Source: Aphelocoma coerulescens (Eukaryota; Chordata; Aves; Passeriformes; Corvidae). From it: a stretch of DNA of 64,000 nucleotides. The position numbers and the translations under genes were made by a program. Position 1 is the first letter of the stretch; every line of letters begins with the position of its first letter. The stretch lies in NCBI RefSeq assembly GCF_041296385.1, contig NC_091015.1:55060345-55124344 (forward strand), read 5' to 3'. The notes beneath the pieces were generated by a model. The model ran no database searches, was not told the origin of the DNA, and saw only the letters and a program-made list of their open reading frames with translations. Of the stretch, positions 38,201 to 48,400 are shown one piece after another.

Positions 38201-39195
38201 AATGTAAGGATGGGGGAGGAAACCCACAGCAAAACCTGCAGTTTTAGTTTTAGTCTAGTTGCTCTTCAGACTTGTACTGTCTTTTTAAAGTGCTGGGTCC
38301 TGTGTCACTTTGCAGTATATACTTTTATTTAAGCTACTCATCTGTCTCAGCCCAAATAATTTGTAATTTGATACAAGACAAATGCATATAGATAATTCTT
38401 AAGAAATCCTACTCCATCAAGTTTTATGGAGTAGGAACTTCTGGATATTTTGGAGGAAGACAGGGTAAAACAATGGAGGGAAAAATCAAAATCAAGTAGA
38501 TTCAGTGATAAATATGCTTTTGTGCATTTGTGTGAGAGCCTGAAAAGGATCAGTAGATACAAGAAGCTACCGAAAAGATCAGATTTCTTTCTGGAAAAGA
38601 ACAAGTTATCATAGTAAAATGAACTAAAATATTCCATCAGGAAATACATGAATCAGTCTGTCTCATATGTTAGACAAAGGATTACACTTTCATGTTGGAA
38701 ACAAACTTAGGCTGAAGTGTCTTATTAGTGAAAATTGGCGTCAGTCCTGAAGCCAGATTATTTGAACACTGGTCTTAAACCTTTAATTGCGGATCAGCTT
38801 TTAGTAAAAGCATCCAGGAAACTTGCATAATCCCAAAATACTTCTTATATTTTCCCCAGAAATAGTTGATGTTTCTTGGATACATTCAACAATGTAGTTA
38901 TAATAGCTCACTGAGAATGTGGTTTGAGCTTCATATGGAACTCTTTATCTGTTATGCTGGGATATTCTGAAGTCCAACACCACTCATGCACCATTTATAC
39001 TTGTTGGGAAGTTGAGTACGTACTTCCAATATCAGACATCAGTGCCTGCAACAGGAAAAGGCAACCACTGATATCTAGTCTTTCTTTACAAGCAAATTGA
39101 CATAGTTTGGAGGCAGAATATATACATACCTTAATTTTTTTTCTTTTTTACCTTTAGGGCATGGAACAAGAAAGTCCCTCTCTAAGAAAAGATAA
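32064..39195 (+). CDS. BUC: BUC, Bucky ball / Velo1 homologue (germ-plasm organiser)
   Basis: Homologue of zebrafish Bucky ball and frog Velo1, largely disordered proteins that assemble the oocyte Balbiani body and specify germ plasm. Five exons (32064-32211, 32959-34869, 35853-35978, 37705-37971, 39158-39195) have GT/AG ends and compatible phases and sum to 2490 bp: 829 residues plus stop. Residues 16-106 form the aromatic/proline-rich BUVE region (HPRPFFYAQP, FSPYCVPAPGFRSGNPYFPF, YPGFFVPQHP, RRPYFNAAPP). A long Ser/Lys/Glu-rich linker follows. Next come a 25-residue acidic tract near 561-587, the block PPYGILRPSKGNF.QVGQRVFW, a tyrosine-rich SDYGYYGRKRP near 657, RIPPEEYWIRSGAKPRF, and a basic tail. 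It is longer than zebrafish Buc (about 640 residues). No internal stop or frameshift. The first three exons are secure; the last two rest on phase, splice signals and composition. Confidence 0.9.
32212..32958 (+). other. BUC: BUC intron 1
   Basis: GT-AG intron with an AT-rich patch near 32485-32600. Nothing else recognised. Confidence 0.85.
32959..34869 (+). CDS. BUC: BUC coding exon 2 (large exon)
   Basis: Acceptor TGTCTAG ends at 32958; G|GC restores glycine 50. The frame is open throughout 1911 bp and ends GGGAG|GTGAGC. It would read on to a stop at 34955, but the splice keeps the conserved RKFLGGRLLRENMRIPPEEY. Confidence 0.94.
34870..35852 (+). other. BUC: BUC intron 2
   Basis: GT-AG intron. 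Nothing else recognised. Confidence 0.85.
35853..35978 (+). CDS. BUC: BUC coding exon 3
   Basis: Acceptor TTTTCTTAG ends at 35852, donor CAAG|GTACAA. Encodes GRLLRENMRIPPEEYWIRSG, then AKPRFTSQICGSF, a block typical of the Buc/Velo1 C-terminal half. Phase 1 to phase 1. Confidence 0.9.
35979..37704 (+). other. BUC: BUC intron 3
   Basis: GT-AG intron holding a T17 run at 36584-36600. Nothing else recognised. Confidence 0.7.
37705..37971 (+). CDS. BUC: BUC coding exon 4 (predicted)
   Basis: Open for the whole exon after an acceptor ending TATGTAG at 37704; the polypyrimidine tract is modest. Encodes a Lys/Arg-rich stretch including KRSTKEGGRKR, VKVKYALRLYTGEITSVVSY and KPKKKRIGKPPSKRR. Phase matches both neighbours. 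The donor AAAG|GTTGGT is weak; without it the frame reads to a stop at 38036. Confidence 0.7.
37972..39157 (+). other. BUC: BUC intron 4 (predicted)
   Basis: Intron implied by the exon 4 to exon 5 splice. No other feature seen. Confidence 0.55.
39158..39195 (+). CDS. BUC: BUC terminal mini-exon (predicted, 38 bp)
   Basis: Strong acceptor: a long T tract then ACCTTTAG ending at 39157. Encodes GHGTRKSLSKKR and TAA, in the phase left by exon 4. An AATAAA lies 213 bp after the stop. Confidence 0.6.
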
Positions 39196-39407
39196 TTGCA
39201 AATATTGGGGCAGGAGGGGGGAAATACCAAAGGTTTGTTTTGTATAAATCCAAAATTTGATTATTATTCTCTTGTATATTTTGTAAGTTGCTGTTCACTC
39301 TAAAAGGGTAAGAAGTGACACTGTAAAGACTGAGGACACAATTAAAATGCAATGAAGTATTTAACACCAAAGTCACCTTTTATAACTAGCACATCCACTA
39401 TTTAAAT

Positions 39408-39413
39408 AATAAA
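39408..39413 (+). terminator. BUC: Candidate BUC poly(A) signal
   Basis: First AATAAA downstream of the predicted BUC stop. Further AATAAA hexamers at 40081-40086 and around 40549-40560 could serve longer transcripts. Confidence 0.45.
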
Positions 39414-39429
39414 TTTCATAGAATTGCAC

Positions 39430-42400
39430 TTTGAGACTTCTTGTGTTCCATCTTTACACAGCAGCAAAAAAAACCCGTGAGATGGGCATGTATGTGCACA
39501 ACTGCTATTACAGCATGATAGTTATTGCTGCCCTGTTCTTAACTCTGCAGGATTGTGAAGCCTGTCTGGGTCATCCCATAGTCACATGATGTGGACATAA
39601 GTACAAGATTCTTTTCTACCAGCTGGATTTGTTTTTGTCAAAGTGTAAAGGAATATAGTTACAGCTGTATCAAGTCAAGTACCCTTCTAACGTTTCAAGG
39701 CAGTTCCTCAGATCTTACTCTCTTCAAAACTGACTGAGGACTAAAACTAAAGCACTGAGTAGATGTGATACTTCCCTCTCCTCCCCTTTTTCTCTGGAGA
39801 CTTTTGAGTCCTTTATGGAGACCCTGAGCTGGAGAAGTGGATCGGAAAGGTGAAACAGAAGTTTTTAGTGGTGTGCCCTGTTTTCTGACTTCTTACTGAT
39901 GCCTTCTATTATAGTTGATAGTGTCCCTGGAAGTCTCTTTCCAGAACTAAAATGATAAAACTAGGTCTGTGCTGAGCTATCTTATGAATAATGGAAATAG
40001 ACTGATCTAGATGAGGTGGATAGCTCAAAAATATGTAATTTTTTTCCATGTCTATAAAGGCTATGATATGTGTGGAGAAGAATAAACATGATACTGCCAG
40101 TCTTGAATTATTCCCTAATTACGTGATAGTGTGAGTGAAAAAGGTAAGGAAACAAAAAAACCCCCAGAAAAACAAACACCTGTTTTTCCTTTAAAAAGGG
40201 TAGGATGAATGGACAGACAAAACTTGTCTTCTGCCTCCTCTCCCATGTTCCTATTCTGGCTGTACCCTAGAGTAACCTACATGGATAAAAGTAGCATTTC
40301 CTGTGACTGTGTTCAAGTTTTGTGCCTACCTATTACTAGTTTGACTTGTAACTTGTGTTGTTTTCCTTCTTAGTGATGAGTACTGATGTTTCCTTACCCA
40401 ACTGATCCTTACCCATTATTTTTAGTAGCACCTGCTAAATTGTTAAAGCTCTGCTGTAGCTACAGCCTTTACCACAAGCTGCTAGGGGAAGGAAGCCATT
40501 GTGATGACAAATTTTGAATTCCTTTTTACCTAAAGCAATGAAAGAAAATAAATGCAATAAAAATTCTTATTTGGCTTCTGTGCTGCACAAAATCTCCGTA
40601 TTGGAACCTCAAAGAGTGAAATGAGGAATTACTTCAAGCATGGAGCTTTTTAATACCCAATTCTGCTGACAGGCTTAGCTGTACTTTTTGCTGCTTATCT
40701 GATAAAGGAATATTCATACTCTCCCAATCAGATGCCATTCTTACTTTTGAGAATGGGTAATACTTGACAGGTACTCCCAATGATCCTGCTGGTCATCCTT
40801 TTACAGGTCTTTCACTACTCAGTGTGATTTCAACTCAGAAGCAAGAAGCAATTTAGGGCCTGGTGATGCTCCTGAGGGGATGTGAGGCAGTAGCAGGAGG
40901 AGAGTTTAGGCAGCTCTTTGTCTGAAAACAAATGCTATTTCAAACTGGTTGTATCTTGTAGTATACCCATGCTATGTCCACTACTTAAAAGTAGTATGCA
41001 TGAATGCTCCAGTATTCAATAAATAATTGTTTGATAAGGTTATATGCAGTGTATTCTACTCTAACAGTACTAGTCCTGTGACCTTAAAACTAAATCTTCT
41101 ACTTGGCTCTTTTTCCATTCAGCAGCATGGACAATTTGTGGATTGCATCTTAACTGGCTTACAGCTGAATCTAATGTTCCAGTGGGTAAAATGGCCAAGC
41201 TTCACAAAGGCTGTGAGGTACAAACTGTGTTTAAAAGGCTGTGAATTCAAGCCCAGGCTCTTTTTTTTCCAGCCAGGTAACTAGGCACAGTGATATTTAG
41301 TTTTGCAGATGCACATACGTGTCAGCTTTTGCTCCCACTGCAGCCAGACTGACTGCCCAGTGACTCACTGCAGTGCTGGCAGTACTGTGAACTTGTAACT
41401 GTCGCAGTACTGCATTGCCTTGGAAGTTTTCACATGCTTCCTGCAGCATCTCCTGAAAGGCAGCTGAAGAATCTATCTGCTGCTTGGCACACCAGTAACA
41501 AACCTTAGAGGCCTCTGGGATTGCCATACTGAGAGCATTGTTTGAACAGATTTACTGTCTGTGGCTCAGGATTTCTAAATTATTATTTGTAGCTAACTGA
41601 AACCTCTGTTGCAAAGTGAGTGTGGTATAATCACTGATGTGGAGCTGTGGGTTATGTTGGCTTGCCAGGAATTAATTCTGTATTTTAATTTTCAGTTTGG
41701 TAGCACCTGGATGGCATAAAATTTTTTCCCTTTTACAATGTCTGGTGTTCTGCCTTACATTGGAGAATATTTACTACAGGTCTTTCTATTAAAATCAAAC
41801 AAAGGAAGATTAGAGCCAATGGCAAAAAAACCAAAACAATCCCCAAACCCTTAACACTTGTGGCATGCTAACTGAAGGCATACCAAGGAAAAACAAATTA
41901 ATTCTTTTTTTTTTTTAGAGTCCTCAGCTTCCCCTGACTCACTGGCACTGGCTGTCTCACTCAAAAAGACTGTAAACCCCAACTAATTGCATGGCCAAAG
42001 AAATAAGACAAGTATCAGTATTTTTCCTGAAATACCTTTCTGACAAAAATGGTGCACGGTGTTAAGATAAAAGACCTGGGAAGATGTATTGCCTTTAAGA
42101 TTTGTTTTAGCTGCATTTTACACTTATTTAGTTTCATGGGACTATATAATTATGCTATTATTATCACCTGGTCTTCAACAGAACACTCAAATGGAAATAC
42201 AGGCTTACTAAGAAAGCCAGAAAAGTTTTTTGAACAAAACCATTAAATGGTTATGATTTAAAAAATAAGGCTAGTCAGCCTTTCAAGACTGTAACTTTCT
42301 TTGTTTACTTCTACATGAACTGTTTTTCATTAATCTAAAGGGATGTTGGTATTTATCTCTAGTCCACATATTTTTAAAAGACTTATCTTAAATGACAGCT

Positions 42401-45090
42401 TTGGCACTGTTTAAAATGCCAAATGATGACGTGAATCATACTTCTCAGCACTCTAGCCCTGGCTGTTAAAAGCACTCCTATAAATCTTAGTCTATTGAAA
42501 CTGTTAAATTTTGAAATGCTACTTTTATGAGTTGCAGTAAAGACCTACATGTATGGGATATGACAGAGACTTATAAAAATGGAAATTATATAGGGAGAAC
42601 AAACAGGAATCAATTATTCACATACTTTCCAGTGCAAGATTAAAGGTGTACGAAATTAAACTAGTACAAAGCAGTCTGAAAGCCAACTGCTACAGATTAA
42701 TAAATAGTGAAGAAGAGTTCATTGCTGAGGAAAATGGCAAAGTTTACAAGAAGTGAGTGGATATAAAAGAAAATATATATCCAAGGCTACTAAGTGCTAA
42801 AATCTACCCTATGATTCTAAGTACCTGCACTACAGGTACTCTCAGCAGTAGAGGCTGAGAGAGCATTTCAGTGAAGCAACAAATAATGCCAGTGAGTTTT
42901 CACTGCTCTGCTGTGTAGGCATCTTCTATTAGCCATGATTGGAAAGCCGGTGATATAAACAGACCTTTAGTCAGGAATAGAAGAGTGATTTGGCATCTCA
43001 AACTTGGATTTGATACAAGTTAGAAATGGTCTCCTAAGCAATTTTTCTTAATTGTTCACATAATAAACCCTGGTAGATACAAAGAGAAAGTCCATGAGCA
43101 AGGAAGAGGATTGCAAAGGAAAACTGAGTTTGTTTTTATTAAACTAAGCTTTAGAACAATTTTAAATGACAAAAGCTGAGGTAACTGAAGAGATCTTCAG
43201 TTACCCCTGCTCCAGACAAGCCTAAGTAAGAATTCCCTTGGAATGCATGAGGTGAATATCAGGCCTCCAGCATCTGTTCAAGAATCTATAAATGTATTAA
43301 TCTCAGCACCAAGTGTGGCAATACAAGAATCCTAGAATGGTTTGGGTTGGAAGGGACTGTAAAGATCATCTAGTTTCAGCCTCCTGCCACACACAGGGCC
43401 GCCTCCCACTTGACCAGGTTGCTCAGAGCCCTGGCCAAGAGAATCAGTCCATTATTGATCTCCCTATGCTATTTCGGCTGTTAAATCTCATTCTGGTAAA
43501 AGAGCAAGGGCCTTAGAATCTGATGATGCTGCTGATATAGGGAACTACCAGCAGTCAGCAGTAAATGCCATCACAGGGAGATTTGCTAAATACAAGCTAA
43601 AATAGAACTCCACCTTCAAGCTCTGGGAAATTGATAAAGAAGCTTTTTGTAAGTAGGCCTTGCTTATCTTGTTTTTCCTCAGAACCTATTGTGAATGACT
43701 GGCAAGGAAGGGGGGGGGGGTTATTTTTACTAAATCACTCTTAGATGTGTAGGAAGGAGAAAAACCATTTTCATTTATACTTTCCCTTGTCCTCTCTTCC
43801 AAAGCTCTGAAGAAAATAAAGAAATATCTTAGATGCGTTTTAGTCTATGGTTCTTTGATTTCACTGTTAATGTTCACTCTACCAGAACTTTATCATGTGG
43901 GGTTTTTTTCCAATCTTAGTATAACCACAGAGACTAAGTTCTATGGAAGTCCTTTCAAACCAAGTCTAGTTTTTTCTTTCCTTTTGCCCAGTACCAATAT
44001 TCATCACCTAGTTTCTCAAGTTACAGCTCTGTACCAATATACCTTCAGGTTTCAAAGAGAGTTGCTTACTGTAATGCTGCTTATAGCTATCTCCATCTTC
44101 CTAGCTGAGTTTGCAAGATTATTTAAAAGAAAAGTGTGGTCAGTACATAAGGTCTACTATGTACACAAAACCTCCTCTTCTTCCTGCTTACAAGTTCTTT
44201 ACCATTGCTTTGTGATTTCATGCATATAGTTAAAAACCATTTTGAGAGCCTTACACATTTATATTCTTGTGGGATGATCCAAAAAAATGTTACCTCATCA
44301 AATGTAGTAAACATAAAAAGTAAGTTGAAATTTATTACCCCTAAACCTTTTTAAAAGGAAACCTCCCTCAACTTGTATCAAAACAACTGATAGTGAAGAA
44401 TATGCAGAAATTAATCTTTTTAATTTCTTACATGAAACACCTCTTTTAAAATAACTAAACCCACTACCTCTTTACATTTGAGTATCTAACATCATTACAC
44501 TTGGCTCCCACTTCTGTGGTTTAAACACTGTAGATGTTTCACTTTAAATGTTTCAGAACTGTGTATTAATGGTGGTGATGTTGAGATTTTGTTACACACA
44601 AAAAAATTGAGTCTTGCTGATGCTGCATTTTTGTCTCAAAGTAAATCCCCTTGATTACCTTTTTTCCCCCTGCAGCAGTACTCTTTATTTCCCTAGCTGC
44701 CAATATAAGATAAGTACATAGACCTTGAGCATGTATGTGGAGAAAAAAATACAGTACAACCTGCTCACTATAAGCACTGTACATGAACTCTCAGTGCTCT
44801 GCATGGTGCAAACTGCAGTCCTGTTACAATCAGGCATTGTACATAATAAAATAACTTCATGGAGTAAAGACACTTCAACAGACAGTCTGCTAGTGTTGCA
44901 GATTTGTCCGTGATCCCTTGGTGGTCGCTGCTTTCTGCTGCTGGTCATGGACAGCAATGCAGAGGCCCCATTTGCCCAAGACTGATGACCCACAGTGTGG
45001 GTTTTACAGCACACAGATATGGTTTAATGCAGCTTTCTTCTTTCTGACTGCAGAGGGGCAGAAGAGGATGCCAGTGTAGGATGCTGTATG
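39430..45090. other. Intergenic interval between convergent BUC and RP9
   Basis: Contains one CR1 fragment at about 43318-43440 and a short poly-G run near 43710-43720. No exon recognised. A 124-codon plus-strand frame at 43855-44229 has no family resemblance. Confidence 0.55.
43318..43440 (-). mobile_element. CR1 LINE 3' fragment, reverse orientation
   Basis: Complement of the CR1 terminus: 'AGAATGGTTTGGGTTGGAAG', 'GGACTGTAAAGATCATCTAG', then 'TTGACCAGGTTGCTCAGAGC'. Truncated after about 120 bp. Confidence 0.9.
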
Positions 45091-45211
45091 CATACACATG
45101 TATGTTCCAAGTTTAATAAAGCCCTTTCTGGTGTTTTCCTCCTCATTCTTTGGATCTTTCCTTGCAGTTCACAAGTAGAGAGGTCAATGAGCATGCAGCA
45201 GGTGACTGCTG
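45091..45211 (-). other. RP9: Candidate short RP9 3' UTR
   Basis: An ATTAAA variant poly(A) signal reads on the minus strand at 45117-45112, about 95 bases after the stop. A canonical AATAAA further on (44689-44684) is an alternative. Confidence 0.4.
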
Positions 45212-45431
45212 TCAGTCAGATTCTGACTTTTCATTAGATTTGGATGATTTACGCTTCCTCTTTTTCTTCTTCTTTTTTTCTTTCTTTTTCTTTTCCTTTT
45301 TTCTCTTTTTCTTCTTGTGTTTATGTTCTGAGGAAGTAGAGCTGCTGCCATCTTCATCATCCTCATCACTGTCATCACTGCTATCAGATTCTGAGGTAGA
45401 GTCCTCCAGGAGCTGCTTCAGTTGCTGTATC
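45212..45431 (-). CDS. RP9: RP9 coding exon 6 (basic tail, stop)
   Basis: Encodes IQQLKQLLEDSTSES, a Ser/Asp-rich stretch, then a Lys/Arg-rich tail ending SSKSNEKSESD and TGA at 45214-45212. The tail appears as a T/C-only run on the plus strand around 45258-45318. Confidence 0.95.
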
Positions 45432-48400
45432 CTGTGTTTTAAACAGGTGAATGAATTACTTCTAGTAATTTATCCTAGCTTTTGTCTTTCCTTCCTGGCT
45501 TGAGGAATGGAAGCTGCATGCAAAGGGAGGGCAAACAGTTCCTCTTTTGCTTAATTACATTCTCGTTACAGATAATATCACGGACTGATAAAAGCAACTC
45601 AAGCAGCTGTTCTGCTTTCAGGGGCTTTCCATCCCATTGGATAGGAAAGGCAGACCAGTTTATTGGCTTATTTATGTGTCCAAAATAATAAGGCAAAAGT
45701 TATCACCAGCCCACTTGGTGATAAAAAGATATTCATACAGAGGCATATTGGGATTATGATATTAGGACTTTCACTACCCTGCTGATACAGAGAGGATGTC
45801 AGTGAAGCTGACAGAGTAGGCTCCACTCTGGATGCAGAACTATTTTTGAAAGGCACTCTTCCTTTGAACTGTCAAGGATTACTGACAAATAGGGACAAAG
45901 TATTTGCTTATTTTATTGTTGTCTTCTGTATCCTCTTCAAGGATTCCTCTCCAAGAGTGCTGTTCTCTGGGCTGCCTATAGTTATACCACTGATGCAGTT
46001 CAAGCAAGAAGCATTAAAAACTGCCACTTTATATACTGAATAATGACCTCACAAAAGTAGCAATATCAGGTGCCTAGAAGTAGCTAAATCCCCCCTTTCA
46101 TTTCTACTGAAAGCATTCTGACATACCACATTTTAGAAAACATCTCAGTGAAGTCAGTGAAAGAAAAAAATAGATCAAACTGTTTTTTCAGACCTAAACC
46201 AAAACTACATCTCAGTATCTGAATATTATGGCATAAACACATGCCATTCCTCTTTAAACTTTTTTTGGGGGAAAATACAGAAGCTAAAGAATTAAAGCAA
46301 TAGGAAATACTAAAGAGTGATTATTTGGAAAGCAGAAATGCCTTCATCTGTCAACATAGAGAAACTGCCATTAAAAAGATGTTCTGAGCTAAAAGGAAGC
46401 TTATATAAAAGGGTCACCTATACATTAGTACCACATTACCAAAACAAAAGCTAAATTGAAAATGCCGTTTACTACAGACACACTTACCTCTTTTCTTTTT
46501 CATGACGCTTATTTTCCCTTATTATATCATACATTGGATCTTCGTGTGCCTTTAAAATGGAAAATGGGAAATATAGTGTTATTGCTAATGGTTTTATTTC
46601 CTAAAAAAATAAACCAAAGCAACCAAATGCAAGAGGCTTTTATCAAAAGATGGAATACGCTTAGCAAGCTCTTAATTCACTCTCAGACTTAGCATCGTTC
46701 ACCTGATCTGGTGTATTTGCTTTAGAGAAAGCTTATCTAGCTACATCTCCAATGATGGGGACTTTCCTTAGGTACATATCTCCCTACCTCTCCAATCACA
46801 GTCAACTATGAGAATCCCACATGTAATCTGTGGGAACAGCCAGACATAGATGGAATACTCAGCTTCAAAATTATGAGCTGTACCCTTATAGAATATTTTA
46901 AAAAACTGGATATAAACAAACAGGAATACAGGAGCAAATATCCATAATACATATGGATAATGAAACTGGAGTTGTCCTATCATGCTATGCACTACCATTA
47001 CTGGTTCTTAAACCATCTTAAATTAAATGGGCATTGCAGCAAAAGATAGCTGTGAATGAAGACAGCAAACAAACTTTGTGGACATTTAAGGTGAGTTTAT
47101 GCCATGCAAGAATGCAGAAAAAGGTGGGGTGATCATTTCTGTTGGAAGACTAAGCAAACAAGTCCAACAGAGAGGAGAGATGGCAGATGCTGACCAGAGG
47201 TAGGGATTAAAACGCCAGGAGCAAATGAAAGATGTTGGGAATACACCATGAAGCGCCTTGGATACACAACTAGAGTTTGATGCAACAAAGAAGTCTGAGG
47301 GAAAATGAAGAATAGAGGCAGTCTGGTCATGGGAAAGGGCTAAAAATCCTCTTTGCAGTTGCATACAATCAGAACCCAGAATCTGGACAGACTAAGCTGA
47401 GATCACATTTTTCAAGGATAGAAATGAGGACATAAGACATGAAGTGATAATAGTTTGAAATATAGGTTAATGATGCAGAGCAACAGAAACAGTTAAAGAG
47501 ATCACACAGGAAGAATCTGCAGAATTGAGATGTAGCTTCATGTAGCAAGAGATCACACTTGTAGACAATGACTGGATTACAGACCTAGACAACAGCATTC
47601 ATGATGTGGTTGTTCACAGCGAGAGCAGAAGGCTTGAAGCAGCTGTAATGTGGGCAGCCCAAGCTTGACTAAACATTTTTTGTTATGTTGACATTTTAAT
47701 CACAAAAAATGAATATAATGGTTGAAAGAGGTTCTTGAAGATTTCCAATTTACATGTAAAAATCACTAATTTTCCTCTTGAAGAGTAGATTTTCTGCAAA
47801 GTAGTCAAACATCCAACCACATCTGTAGCTTTTTCTTTAATAGGAGATTTTCGGCATCTATATTATACTAGAGACAGAGGAAAAGTCCTTAATAAAGCAT
47901 CATCTAACAGGCTTCTCTTCACTTGCAAGATTATGCATTATCAGTATTAAAAATACAAGCAATAATACTACAATATTGGTACTCACTACTCTAAATTGTT
48001 CCAATTTCTGATTGCCTTTAATAAAGAATGGGCACTCCTTATCTCCTGTTCTGTGTCCATAACGTTTACATCTCCAACCTTGAAAAAAAGAAGCAACAGT
48101 GAATTGCACCTCTGAGACAGATCAGAAGAAGTATAAAAATCCAAAACCACATTTCTGCAAAATATTTTCAACATAGTACATTGATAAATGTAATGTCCAT
48201 AAAATACAAGGCTATTACAGCCTTCAAGATACTGGTTGCTTTTTTATCAATATGATGCCAAGCTACCTGCACTTCATCATCTGTCCATGAGATATTCTGC
48301 CCTCCCCCAGGGTAAATGGATGGATATATGACGGTCCAATGACATCTGGAATATTTTCAGCCTTACACTGCATAACTTTGACTTCTTTTCCCAAAGGCAT

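Noticed and set aside
43855..44229. 124-codon hydrophobic plus-strand frame
   Set aside because: No domain or homologue recognised and no splice or promoter context; treated as chance in AT-rich DNA.
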